This document shows, in pieces, positions 1 through 11,727 of a stretch of 64,000 nt of DNA. Location: contig NZ_JADEXD010000005.1 in the NCBI RefSeq assembly GCF_015207285.1, positions 1 to 64,000 of the forward strand, given 5' to 3'. Made by a program: the position numbers and the translations under genes. Below the pieces are notes generated by a model, which was given only the letters and a program-made list of their open reading frames with translations, had not been told where the DNA came from and ran no database searches. Positions within the stretch are counted from its first letter, which is position 1; each line of letters starts with the position of its first letter. Source of the stretch: Tychonema sp. LEGE 07203 (lineage in GTDB: Bacteria; Cyanobacteriota; Cyanobacteriia; Cyanobacteriales; Microcoleaceae).

Positions 1-1413
1 ATAAGAGACAACCCCAGAAGCGGGCGAAATTCCACAAGTTCCCCCCCTTTACAAGGGGGGGCTAGCGGGGGTGCCGATTGGTACGTTGTAGATGCAACCG
101 AAACAGGCGAATTAATTGGACTTGCCGATGTTCCCTACCGCCTCGGAATTGACCCGCGTTCCCCTCTCGAACCTTCCTCCGCCAGCCCAGAAGGCGACCC
201 TTACTGCACACAAGGTTTTACCTACACCTTTGCGATGGAAGCAACCAAGGAACCGCAGCAGCATCAACTGCCGTCTTTCTATCAACAATACGCTCCTTAC
301 TACAGTTACGAACTGGCGAGATTGGCCAGCTTTCCGCTAGTTTTCAGCTACCGCCAAATCAGAAGCATGAGACCGGATGAGCCGCGCCCTTCCGACCCCA
401 GAAAGTTCCCGATTTATCCAGGGGATATTTCCATGCAAAACTGGACTTGGGGAAATGACTACCGTCCCGGTTCTGCCCAGGATAATTTAATTTATTCTCG
501 CGCGCAATTGGAGGCTAACGGTCAACTGCAACCGGGCGGTTGGATGGGCGGCTTGCGAACGGAAACTCTGCGCCGCGGCGAAGAAAATGCTAAAGGATTT
601 TTCTACTGGTTGGTAGCAGGAACTACTGACTCGCAGCTAGGAGAAGGAGTGAAAAAGCCTTATCCAAACAATCGTTTTTTGAGCGGTTTGGATGCGCCGA
701 TGGGGACTGTTCACGGACTTTCTAAATATCCTTATATGCGGGAAGGCAGGCGGATTGTTGGGCGGCCGACTTGGACACAGCCTCAAGGTTTTACAGTGTG
801 GGAAGTTGATATGTCTCGGACTGATTTTAGGACGGATTTTTACCGCGAGAATTTGTCGGAGGAAGAGTATCGAAATTTGTGGTTGGCTGTCGGCGGTTTG
901 AACGCGCCGGCTTTGGCTGTGGGAATTCAGACTGTTGAGGAGACAAAATCGCGATCGCGCGCCCGGATTTATCCTGATAGTGTGGGTATCGGTCATTACG
1001 CGATCGACTTTCACCCCTGCATGACCAACAGCCCGCCAGAAGCGCCGGGAAACACCGAACGCGAAGGCACTCGCAAAGGCCAAGGACAAGCTTATCCGTT
1101 CCAAATACCGCTGCGGGCAATGATCCCTCAAAAAATTGATAATATGTTAGTCGCGGGTAAAAGTATTGCTACCAGCCACACAGCGGCCGCGGCTTATCGA
1201 GTACATTCTTTTGAATGGTCTGCCGGCGCTGCGGCGGGAGTTACCGCTGCTTTTTCCCTAGAAAATGGGATTTTACCCTATGAATTGGTGGACGAATTGC
1301 CCGCCCGCGAGCCGAATTTAGAGGCTTTGCAGTTGCGGTTGCAGCAAGATAAAAACCCGATCGCCTTTCCGGGTACTTCTATCTTCAATAGTTCGTGGCA
1401 AAATTGGAAATAA
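1..1413 (+). CDS. FAD-dependent oxidoreductase, 3' part (5' truncated by window)
   Basis: Frame 1 is open from the first base to the TAA at 1411-1413, so the gene starts outside the window and the ATG at 235 is internal. The C-terminal part (about residues 360-440 of the visible portion) has GKSIATSHTAAAAYR and WSAGAAAGVTAAF, the C-terminal FAD-contact pattern of the FAD_oxidored (PF12831) family; the N-terminal dinucleotide-binding motif lies upstream, outside. The substrate cannot be told. Odd feature: bases 38-75 encode a Pro/Gly-rich stretch (SSPPLQGGLAGV) that coincides with a palindromic repeat, which looks like an in-frame insertion into a surface loop. Family confidence is good, function unknown. 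Confidence 0.8.
   Translation: MRDNPRSGRNSTSSPPLQGGASGGADWYVVDATETGELIGLADVPYRLGIDPRSPLEPSSASPEGDPYCTQGFTYTFAMEATKEPQQHQLPSFYQQYAPYYSYELARLASFPLVFSYRQIRSMRPDEPRPSDPRKFPIYPGDISMQNWTWGNDYRPGSAQDNLIYSRAQLEANGQLQPGGWMGGLRTETLRRGEENAKGFFYWLVAGTTDSQLGEGVKKPYPNNRFLSGLDAPMGTVHGLSKYPYMREGRRIVGRPTWTQPQGFTVWEVDMSRTDFRTDFYRENLSEEEYRNLWLAVGGLNAPALAVGIQTVEETKSRSRARIYPDSVGIGHYAIDFHPCMTNSPPEAPGNTEREGTRKGQGQAYPFQIPLRAMIPQKIDNMLVAGKSIATSHTAAAAYRVHSFEWSAGAAAGVTAAFSLENGILPYELVDELPAREPNLEALQLRLQQDKNPIAFPGTSIFNSSWQNWK
41..60. repeat. C/G-rich palindrome inside the oxidoreductase gene
   Basis: CCCCCCTTTACAAGGGGGG forms a near-perfect hairpin within the coding frame. Its core resembles the intergenic palindrome at 4524-4556. 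Translated it gives the PPLQGG-type peptide that small cyanobacterial repeats leave when they insert in frame. Confidence 0.7.
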
Positions 1414-1427
1414 TCGCCATCCCCTAG

Positions 1428-4267
<2,840 letters not shown>

Positions 4268-4486
4268 CACTCCTCAGCCTTAAGGCACGAGGATTCTTAA
4301 GACATTGTGGCCTTAATATCCCTATTGCTAGGGTTCCCTTGCCTCACCGCGAAAGCTCTTTGAGCGTGGTGATACGCCACCCGGCGATTGCACCTGCTTT
4401 AGCACTTTCGGTTCGGGTTATCGAAAGTTGAGAAATATCAGAAAGCAACTTAACTTTGAACGCCAATAAGTATCTTTCAGTAGACA
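4268..4486 (+). ncRNA. HEARO / IscB omega-RNA-like element without an IscB gene
   Basis: Directly after the TGA of the Rph-like gene comes a structured block: a hairpin around CTCAGCCTTAAGGCACGAGG, then AAGACATTGTGGCC, a stem TCCCTATTGCTAGGG, GCCTCACCGCGAAAGCTC, a stem-loop CGGTTCGGGTTATCGAAAG, and an end containing AACGCCAATAAGTA and CAGTAGACAAATAA. From memory these are the sequence blocks of HEARO RNA, the omega-RNA that normally precedes an iscB (HNH nuclease) gene of IS200/IS605-type elements; ACATT-GGCC and the following CCC/GGG stem also occur in known IscB guide scaffolds. No iscB reading frame follows. In IscB systems the guide is the 5' end of the RNA, so it would be drawn from the 3' end of the Rph-like gene. 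Boundaries are approximate. Confidence 0.6.
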
Positions 4487-4523
4487 AATAATACCATTTT
4501 TCTAAAGATGTGGTATAGATGAA

Positions 4524-4556
4524 ATCTTAGCCCCCCTTAGTAAAGGGGGCTAAGAT
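4524..4556. repeat. Long perfect palindrome, possible terminator
   Basis: ATCTTAGCCCCC and GGGGGCTAAGAT flank CTTAGTAAAG, giving a stem of at least 12 bp. It sits between the omega-RNA-like block and the poly-HAMP kinase and could terminate transcription from upstream; it also resembles the C/G palindrome at 41-60. The rest of 4487-4756 is AT-rich and holds no gene; the kinase promoter is expected here but no clear motif is seen. Confidence 0.65.
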
Positions 4557-4756
4557 CTAGCGCTACTTTATTTCATTGGTATAACAACTCACAAATAAGA
4601 ACCAACAAATAACAAATCTTCTTAGCATATTTCCAGCAACTTGTCATCCATCTTTCGAGAGAAGCGATCGGCCAATACTCGAGCACCATAATATTAATAA
4701 ATATCAAAACTTAAAACTATTCCCCCTCCCATTCCAACTCCCCAAAGGTAACACTC

Positions 4757-7700
4757 ATGTCAACTGCACAACTAACAAAGCCCAATCCAAATAATGTTTA
4801 TGCCAAACAGTTACTCAAAACCTTAGTAGCTGTCAAAAAAGGAGACTTTTCAGCTCGGATGCCCATAAACCAGACCGGTATAGCCGGGAAAATTGCTGAC
4901 GAACTTAACGACATTATCGAACTCAATCAGAGAATGGCAGCCGAACTCGATCGCATCGGCACAGTTGTTGGCAAAGAAGGTCAAATCTCCGAGCGGGCCA
5001 CCATCGGCAGCGCTGAGGGTTCCTGGGCAGCTAGCGTAAATTCTGTCAACACCCTAATTACAGATTTAGTACAACCAACCTCAGAAACCGCCAGAGTAAT
5101 TCGGGCCGTAGCAAAAGGAGATTTATCGCAAACCATCCTCTTAGAAATAGAAGACAGACCACTCAAAGGAGAATTCCTCCAAACAGCCCAAATTGTCAAC
5201 ACAATGGTAGACCAGTTGAGTTCCTTTGCCTCGGAAGTAACCAGGGTTGCTAGGGAAGTAGGAAACGAAGGCAAACTAGGCGTGCAAGCAGAAGTGCAGG
5301 GGGTAGCAGGAACCTGGAAGGATTTAACAGATTCAGTTAACTCGATGGCCTGCAATTTGACAGCACAAGTCCGCAACATTGCCGAAGTGACAACTGCTGT
5401 TGCTAACGGTGACTTATCTAAGAAAATTACAGTACAGGTTAAAGGCGAAATTTTAGAACTGAAAAACACCATTAATGTGATGGTGGATCAACTTAATTCC
5501 TTCGCATCAGAAGTAACGCGGGTGGCGAAGGAAGTGGGATCGGAAGGAAAATTAGGCGGTCAAGCAGATGTCCGAGGCGTAGCAGGAACCTGGAAGGATT
5601 TAACTGATAGCGTTAACTTCATGGCCGGCAGTTTGACGGCGCAAGTACGGAATATTGCTGCTGTTACAACTGCTGTGGCAAATGGCGATTTATCTAAAAA
5701 AATCACTGTTGATGTGAGAGGCGAAATTCTCGAATTAAAAAACACTGTCAACACGATGGTAGACCAGTTAAATTCCTTCGCGTCGGAAGTAACTAGGGTT
5801 GCTAGGGAAGTGGGGACAGAAGGCAAATTAGGCGTGCAAGCTGAGGTGAAAGGAGTTGCAGGAACCTGGAAAGATTTAACGGATTCAGTTAACTCGATGG
5901 CGGGTAATTTAACGGCGCAGGTGCGGAATATTGCGGAAGTGACAACCGCTGTGGCAAATGGCGATTTATCCAAAAAGATTACTGTTGATGTGAGAGGCGA
6001 AATTCTCGAACTGAAAAACACCATGAACGTGATGGTGGATCAGTTGAGTTCCTTCTCATCAGAAGTAACCAGAGTTGCCAGGGAAGTGGGAACCGAAGGT
6101 AAATTAGGCGTGCAAGCTTACGTGCGGGGTGTAGGGGGAACTTGGAAAGATTTAACGGATTCTGTTAACTTGATGGCGGGGAATTTGACGGCGCAGGTGC
6201 GGAATATTGCGGAAGTGACGAAGGCGGTAGCAAATGGCGATTTGTCTAAGAAAATTACCGTCGATGTTAAAGGCGAAATTCTAGAGTTGAAAGATACTAT
6301 TAATGTGATGGTGGATCAGCTTAATTCCTTTGCTTCGGAAGTGACGCGGGTGGCGCGGGAGGTGGGAACGGACGGTAAATTGGGCGGTCAAGCTGAGGTG
6401 AAAGGAGTTGCGGGAACTTGGAAAGATTTAACCGAGAATGTAAACTCGATGGCGGAGAATTTGACGGCGCAAGTGCGGGGTATTGCTAAAGTTGTGACGG
6501 CGGTGGCGAATGGCGATTTGAAGCGCAAATTGATGCTGGAAGCTAAGGGTGAAATTGCGACTCTGGCTGATACGATTAACGAGATGATCGATACGCTGGC
6601 GACGTTTTCCGATCAAGTTACTACCGTGGCGCGGGAAGTGGGAATTGAAGGGAAACTGGGGGGTCAAGCGAAGGTTCCTGGGGCGGCAGGAACCTGGCGA
6701 GATTTGACGGATAATGTAAATGAATTGGCGGCGAATTTGACTACTCAGTTGCGGGCGATCGCCGAAGTGGCAATTGCTGTTACTAAAGGCGATTTAACGA
6801 GGTCAATTTCCGTCGCTACTGAAGGAGAAGTTGCCATTGTTAAGGACAACATTAACCAGATGATCGCCAACCTCCGGGAGACAACGCATAAAAATACTGA
6901 GCAAGATTGGCTGAAAACAAATCTGGCTAAGTTCACTCGAATGCTGCAAGGTCAGCGGGATTTAGAAACAGTTTCTAAACTAATTTTATCAGAATTGACA
7001 CCGCTGGTTTCGGCTCAGCACGGCGTATTCTTTATGATGGAATCTATAGAACACGATCCGTTTCTCAAATTGTTGAGTACCTACGCATACCGGGAACGCA
7101 AACATTTAGGCAATAGATTCAGTTTAGGCGAAGGTTTGGTAGGACAGTGTGCCCTGGAAAAAGAACGAATATTGTTGACAGAAGTGCCGGAAAACTACGT
7201 TAAAATTAGCTCTGGACTGGGAGAAGCTACGCCGCTGAATATTGTGGTTTTGCCCGTTTTGTTTGAGGGACAAGTGACGGCGGTAATCGAGTTGGCTTCC
7301 TTCCGCAGGTTCAGCGAAGTTCATTTGACATTTCTCGACCAACTTACAGAAAGTATCGCCATTGTTTTAAACACAATTGCGGCGAGTATGCGGACGGAAG
7401 AGCTGCTGAAACAGTCGCAGTCTCTGGCAGAAGAGTTGCAAACTCAGCAAAAGGAATTAACGGAAACGAACAAGCGTCTAGAACAACAAGCGCAGTCGCT
7501 CCGCGCATCTGAGGAATTGTTGAAAAATCAGCAGGAAGAGTTGCAACAAACGAATGAAGAACTAGAAGAACAAGCTGAATTGCTAGCGCTGCAAAATAAG
7601 GAGGTTGAGCGGAAAAACCGAGATATCGAACAGGCGAGGGCGTTGCTGGAAGAAAGAGCCGAACAGTTGACTCTAACTTCTAAGTATAAGTCGGAGTTTT

Positions 7701-9745
7701 TGGCAAATATGTCTCACGAGTTGCGAACTCCGCTGAATTCGCTGTTGATTCTGGCTCGATTGCTTTCTGACAATCCTGATGGCAATTTGACTGTTAAACA
7801 AGTTGAATACACGCGCACTATTTACTCGGCGGGAACGGATTTGTTAGGGCTGATTAATGATATATTGGATCTCGCTAAGATTGAATCGGGCACGATGTCA
7901 GTGGAAATTGAGCAAGTGTTGTTTGCTGACTTGCGAGATCATTTGGATCGAACTTTCCGCCAAATCGCTCTGGATAAGAAGTTGAGTTATCAAATAGAGC
8001 TTGAGGCTGGGTTGCCTAAAGGTATCTATACTGATGCTAAACGGCTGCAACAAGTTTTGAAAAATCTTCTGTCTAATGCTTTTAAGTTTACAGAACGGGG
8101 TGAGGTGAAATTGTGTGTCGAAGTGGCGCGGGAAGGGTGGAGTTTAGAGATTGAAACTTTAACGAGTTCTGCTACTGTTTTGGCTTTCTCGGTTAGCGAT
8201 ACGGGGATTGGGATTTCTGCTGAAAAACACAGGGTTATTTTTGAGGCTTTTCAACAAGCTGATGGTAGCACTAGCCGGAAATATGGGGGTACTGGTTTGG
8301 GTTTGTCTATTAGTAGAGAAATTGCTAATCTGTTAGGGGGAGAAATTAAGTTGACGAGTCGCGCTGGTGAGGGTAGTAAATTCACGCTTTATCTGCCGCA
8401 AACTTACCAAGAATCGGAAATAATGAATGATGGCGAAGTGGGAATGGGCCGGCAAACGGCGCAATTGCCGCCTGCTACTTCTGTGGCGCTTCCTTCGCCG
8501 AATTTCAACTTGTCGCCCGCGCCTTATCCGTCGCCTTCAATATCTGATGACCGAGAAAATATTCAGAGTGGCGATCGCATCCTTTTAATTATCGAGGATG
8601 ATGTCAATTTCGCTCGGATTCTTTTGGATATGGCACGGGAACAGGGTTTTAAAGCTTTGGTTGCTTTGCGGAGCGATATCGGTTTGGCGATGGCGCGAGA
8701 GTTCAAGCCAACTGCGATTATGCTGGATTTAAATTTGCCTGTGATGGATGGCTGGACTGTGCTCGATCGCCTGAAGCACGACGCGAGTACGCGCCACATT
8801 CCGGTTCATATTGTATCAGTTGAAGAAGGGCGGCAGCGCAGTTTGCAGTTAGGGGCGATCGCCTATTTACAAAAGCCTGTCAGTCATGAGGCATTGAGCA
8901 AAGCTTTGACTGATATTAAGGGTTTTGTGGAGAGGCCGGTGAAAAATTTGCTCGTGGTGGAAGACAACGAAACGCAACGTCTTAGCATTGTGGATTTAAT
9001 CGGCAATCACGATGTTTCAACGACGGCTGTGGGTAGCGGTGCAGAGGCGCTAGAAATTTTGAAGTCGGGGCATTTTGACTGCATCGTGCTCGATTTGGGA
9101 CTGCCAGATATGACTGGTTTTGAACTGATCGAGCAGATCAAGCAAGAGCCTAGTTTAAAAAATTTGCCGATTATTATTTATACGGGCAAAGAGTTGACGA
9201 GAGCCGAGGAAACTCAACTCAAGCGGATGGCGGAAACAATAATTGTTAAAGATGTGCGATCGCCGGAGCGTTTGTTGGATGAAACTGCTTTGTTCTTGCA
9301 CCGAGTCCAAGCAAATTTGCCGGAACCGAAGCGCCAAATGCTAGAGCAATTGTATCAAACTGATTCGACGCTCGCGGGCAAAAAAGTCTTGATTGTTGAC
9401 GACGACGTGCGGAATATCTTCGCCCTCACGAGTATGCTGGAGCGCCATTTAATGCAAATTGTGTTTGCTGAAAACGGCAGAGAGGGCATTGCTCAATTGC
9501 AAAATACGCCTGATATAAATATTGTGTTGATGGACGTGATGATGCCGGAGATGGACGGTTACGAAACAATGCAAGCAATTCGCAATATACCTCAATTCGC
9601 TTCGCTGCCGATGATTGCTCTTACGGCGAAAGCGATGAAGGGCGATCGGGAAAAATGTATTGAAGCTGGAGCGTCTGACTACATTACCAAACCTGTTGAT
9701 ACGGAACAGTTGCTTTCGCTGCTGCGTGTCTGGCTTTATCGATGA
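4757..9745 (+). CDS. Poly-HAMP hybrid histidine kinase with GAF and three receiver domains
   Basis: 1662 residues, with no signal peptide or transmembrane segment, so a soluble sensor. Residues 1 to about 710 hold eight HAMP-type units marked by GDF/GDL motifs; the central ones repeat every 92 residues ([18 protein letters not shown] ... [11 protein letters not shown]). Then GAF about 725-890, coiled coil about 880-975, HisKA with SHELRTP (His987), HATPase_c about 1090-1215 (N-box [16 protein letters not shown]), and three receivers with phospho-acceptor Asp1324, Asp1446 and Asp1593. A 92-residue HAMP array before a hybrid kinase is the plan of fungal group III (Nik1/Os-1) osmosensing kinases. 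It autophosphorylates on His987 and passes phosphate to its receivers. Followed by cheR, cheB and another kinase on the same strand. Confidence 0.92.
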   Translation: MSTAQLTKPNPNNVYAKQLLKTLVAVKKGDFSARMPINQTGIAGKIADELNDIIELNQRMAAELDRIGTVVGKEGQISERATIGSAEGSWAASVNSVNTLITDLVQPTSETARVIRAVAKGDLSQTILLEIEDRPLKGEFLQTAQIVNTMVDQLSSFASEVTRVAREVGNEGKLGVQAEVQGVAGTWKDLTDSVNSMACNLTAQVRNIAEVTTAVANGDLSKKITVQVKGEILELKNTINVMVDQLNSFASEVTRVAKEVGSEGKLGGQADVRGVAGTWKDLTDSVNFMAGSLTAQVRNIAAVTTAVANGDLSKKITVDVRGEILELKNTVNTMVDQLNSFASEVTRVAREVGTEGKLGVQAEVKGVAGTWKDLTDSVNSMAGNLTAQVRNIAEVTTAVANGDLSKKITVDVRGEILELKNTMNVMVDQLSSFSSEVTRVAREVGTEGKLGVQAYVRGVGGTWKDLTDSVNLMAGNLTAQVRNIAEVTKAVANGDLSKKITVDVKGEILELKDTINVMVDQLNSFASEVTRVAREVGTDGKLGGQAEVKGVAGTWKDLTENVNSMAENLTAQVRGIAKVVTAVANGDLKRKLMLEAKGEIATLADTINEMIDTLATFSDQVTTVAREVGIEGKLGGQAKVPGAAGTWRDLTDNVNELAANLTTQLRAIAEVAIAVTKGDLTRSISVATEGEVAIVKDNINQMIANLRETTHKNTEQDWLKTNLAKFTRMLQGQRDLETVSKLILSELTPLVSAQHGVFFMMESIEHDPFLKLLSTYAYRERKHLGNRFSLGEGLVGQCALEKERILLTEVPENYVKISSGLGEATPLNIVVLPVLFEGQVTAVIELASFRRFSEVHLTFLDQLTESIAIVLNTIAASMRTEELLKQSQSLAEELQTQQKELTETNKRLEQQAQSLRASEELLKNQQEELQQTNEELEEQAELLALQNKEVERKNRDIEQARALLEERAEQLTLTSKYKSEFLANMSHELRTPLNSLLILARLLSDNPDGNLTVKQVEYTRTIYSAGTDLLGLINDILDLAKIESGTMSVEIEQVLFADLRDHLDRTFRQIALDKKLSYQIELEAGLPKGIYTDAKRLQQVLKNLLSNAFKFTERGEVKLCVEVAREGWSLEIETLTSSATVLAFSVSDTGIGISAEKHRVIFEAFQQADGSTSRKYGGTGLGLSISREIANLLGGEIKLTSRAGEGSKFTLYLPQTYQESEIMNDGEVGMGRQTAQLPPATSVALPSPNFNLSPAPYPSPSISDDRENIQSGDRILLIIEDDVNFARILLDMAREQGFKALVALRSDIGLAMAREFKPTAIMLDLNLPVMDGWTVLDRLKHDASTRHIPVHIVSVEEGRQRSLQLGAIAYLQKPVSHEALSKALTDIKGFVERPVKNLLVVEDNETQRLSIVDLIGNHDVSTTAVGSGAEALEILKSGHFDCIVLDLGLPDMTGFELIEQIKQEPSLKNLPIIIYTGKELTRAEETQLKRMAETIIVKDVRSPERLLDETALFLHRVQANLPEPKRQMLEQLYQTDSTLAGKKVLIVDDDVRNIFALTSMLERHLMQIVFAENGREGIAQLQNTPDINIVLMDVMMPEMDGYETMQAIRNIPQFASLPMIALTAKAMKGDREKCIEAGASDYITKPVDTEQLLSLLRVWLYR

Positions 9746-9746
9746 A

Positions 9747-10209
9747 AGAAGTCATTAGTCATTAGTCATTAGTCATTAGTCATTAGTCCTCAGTCATTAG
9801 TCCTTAGTCATTAGTCATTAGTCCTTAGTCCTTAGTCCTTAGTCCTTAGTCATTAGTCATTAAGCTGTCGGATATTTAAATTGTATGTCAAAAAACAATT
9901 CCCTGTCTTGTGGGGTGTCCCGCCCGCCCTGAATATACAATTTAAATGCGCTACAGCTTAGTCCTCAGTCATTAGTCGTTGTGGACTGTGGGCTGTGGGC
10001 TGTGGGCTGTGGGCTGTGGACTGATGACTGATGACTGTTAACTAATAACTAATAACTAATGACTAATAACTAATGACTGAGGACTAATGACTGAGGACTA
10101 ATGACTAATGACTAATAACTAATGACTAATAAATTGTTAACTAATGACTAATGACTAATTACTAATGACTAATTACTAATGACTAATTACTAATGACTAA
10201 TAACTAATG
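9747..10209. repeat. Heptamer tandem-repeat array around a family A MITE
   Basis: From 9750 to about 9861 the heptamer CATTAGT/CCTTAGT repeats head to tail; after the palindromic element at 9862-9960 come more copies, a GGGCTGT tandem (about 9980-10019), and from about 10020 to 10209 the complementary ACTAATG/ACTAATA units. The two arms are inverted relative to each other and could pair over more than 100 bp. These are STRR-type heptamers of filamentous cyanobacteria. The array fills the whole gap between the poly-HAMP kinase and cheR and ends in the cheR start codon. Confidence 0.9.
9862..9960. mobile_element. Family A MITE-like palindrome, copy 1
   Basis: Starts AAGCTGTCGGATATTTAAAT and ends AATTTAAATGCGCTACAGCTT, with termini and subterminal parts inverted. 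Interior shared with copies at 29580, 35404, 43517 and 53696 (GTCAAAAAACAAT, GGGGTGTCCCGCCCG). No coding capacity. Confidence 0.8.
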
Positions 10210-11034
10210 CCCGAAACCCATGAACTTGAAACTATTGAAATTCAACTCCTACTAGAGGGGATATTTCGCTATTACGGATTTGATTTTCGCAATTATGCTC
10301 TTGCCTCTATCAAGCGGCGCATTTGGAACACTATTCGCTCAGAAGGGCTGACGACTGTCTCTGCACTTCAGGAAAAGGTACTCCACAATCCTGCCTGCCT
10401 AGAGCGCTTTCTGTTGGACATTTCTGTGAATGTCACGACGATGTTTCGCGATCCTAGTTTTTACATTAGTTTCAGAAAGAAAGTGGTGCCGATGCTGCGT
10501 ACTTATCCTTTTATTCGGATTTGGCACGCTGGATGTTCGACGGGAGAAGAAGTCTATTCTATGGCTATTTTGCTGCAAGAAGAAGGGCTTTACGATCGCT
10601 GTCGGATTTACGCTACTGATATGAACGAATTAGTGTTAAAAACAGCAAAAGCTGGTATATTTCCCTTGAAACAAATGCAAGAATATACGCAGCTCTACCA
10701 CCAAGCTGGGGGCAAAAAAGCGTTTTCTGAGTATTACACTGCTGCCTATGAAAATGCTATCTTTGGCTCTTCACTTAAAGATAATATGGTTTTTGCTCAC
10801 CACAACTTAGCAACGGATACTTCTTTTAATGAATTTAATGTAATTTTGTGCCGCAATGTGCTGATTTATTTTAATTCACAGCTCCAAGAGCGGGTACACA
10901 AGCTTTTTTATGAGAGTCTGGGAATGTTTGGGGTTTTAGGATTAGGACATCAGGAGTCTCTGACTTTTACACCTTATGAAAAATACTATGAGGCAGTTGA
11001 ACGGAGTGACAAACTATACAGAAAAATTAAATAA
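10207..11034 (+). CDS. cheR: CheR-type protein-glutamate methyltransferase
   Basis: 275 residues. An N-terminal helical CheR domain is followed by a Rossmann methyltransferase with the SAM-binding motif RIWHAGCSTGEEVYSMAIL and the CheR signature VILCRNVLIYF. It transfers methyl groups from SAM to glutamates of chemoreceptor-like helices. The start is odd: the ATG at 10207 is part of the upstream ACTAATG heptamer array and has no Shine-Dalgarno sequence; the next in-frame ATG would delete part of the N-terminal domain, so 10207 is kept. It overlaps the cheB-like frame by up to 59 bp, which points to coupled translation. Confidence 0.9.
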   Translation: MPETHELETIEIQLLLEGIFRYYGFDFRNYALASIKRRIWNTIRSEGLTTVSALQEKVLHNPACLERFLLDISVNVTTMFRDPSFYISFRKKVVPMLRTYPFIRIWHAGCSTGEEVYSMAILLQEEGLYDRCRIYATDMNELVLKTAKAGIFPLKQMQEYTQLYHQAGGKKAFSEYYTAAYENAIFGSSLKDNMVFAHHNLATDTSFNEFNVILCRNVLIYFNSQLQERVHKLFYESLGMFGVLGLGHQESLTFTPYEKYYEAVERSDKLYRKIK

Positions 11035-11713
11035 ACATTTTTTTGAGATAGTGGTTGTTGGTACGTCTTTGGGGGGGCTAGATGCTTTGAGCGTGCTGCT
11101 GGCAGATTTGCCACACAGCTTTCCTTTGCCTGTGGTTATTGTCCAACACCGCCACAGGAGTTCTTCGAGTAGGCTTACTGATTTTTTACAGCAGCAAAGC
11201 TCTCTCCAAATCACGGAGGCAGAAGATAAGGAGCCGATCGCACCTGGCCGGGTTTACTTGGCTCCTGCTGACTATCACTTGCTCGTAGAATTGCCCTGGG
11301 ATGGGAAGTTGAGCGTTGGTGAAAGCGACTTTACGGGAGGGGAGAGGGCGGCGGTGGAGCCGATGGACAATTCACAATCGCCAATCCTCACTCGTGTTTC
11401 TCCTACATTTGCACTATCAACTGAGGCTCCTGTCTGCCACGCGCGGCCCTCTATTGATGTGCTGTTTGAGTCTGCTGCTGATGCTTTTGGGGAGCGCGCT
11501 ATTGGCATAATTTTAACAGGAGCTAGTTGCGATGGCAGTGCAGGGCTGGCAAAAATTAAAGCTGAAGGAGGATTGACATTTGTGGAGGAACCGGCTTCTG
11601 CTCTCTGCCGGACAATGCCTGCATCTGCGATCGCAAATGTTGAAGTAGACTGGATTTTACCCCTCCCTAAAATCGCTCCTTGTTTGGTCAATTTGCTAAA
11701 ATTAAAAAATTAA
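10976..11713 (+). CDS. cheB: CheB-type methylesterase domain protein
   Basis: 245 residues, catalytic domain only, without the receiver domain of classical CheB. Seen: the nucleophile-Ser motif VVVGTSLGGLDAL, the His motif VIVQHRHRSSSS, and the catalytic Asp region LTGASCDGSAGL, giving a complete Ser-His-Asp set. It hydrolyses receptor glutamyl-methyl esters. About 35 residues near 115-150 (starting TGGERAAVEP) look like extra sequence in a loop. The ATG at 10976 gives a 59-bp overlap with cheR; a GTG at 11006 is an alternative. With no CheA, CheW or receptor gene nearby, it probably serves the adjacent kinases. Confidence 0.85.
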   Translation: MKNTMRQLNGVTNYTEKLNKHFFEIVVVGTSLGGLDALSVLLADLPHSFPLPVVIVQHRHRSSSSRLTDFLQQQSSLQITEAEDKEPIAPGRVYLAPADYHLLVELPWDGKLSVGESDFTGGERAAVEPMDNSQSPILTRVSPTFALSTEAPVCHARPSIDVLFESAADAFGERAIGIILTGASCDGSAGLAKIKAEGGLTFVEEPASALCRTMPASAIANVEVDWILPLPKIAPCLVNLLKLKN

Positions 11714-11727
11714 AAATTAAAAAATTT

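Noticed and set aside
116-340. 74-codon plus-strand frame at the left end
   Set aside because: It overlaps the oxidoreductase reading frame, which is open through the same stretch and has protein-family sequence; the alternative frame has none.
4981-6024. Minus-strand frames of 163 and 154 codons in the poly-HAMP kinase
   Set aside because: They exist only because the HAMP repeats are periodic; both mirror the true coding strand and repeat with it.
9747-10209. CRISPR array
   Set aside because: Repeats are 7-bp units directly abutting, with no unique spacers of constant length, and no cas gene is in the window.
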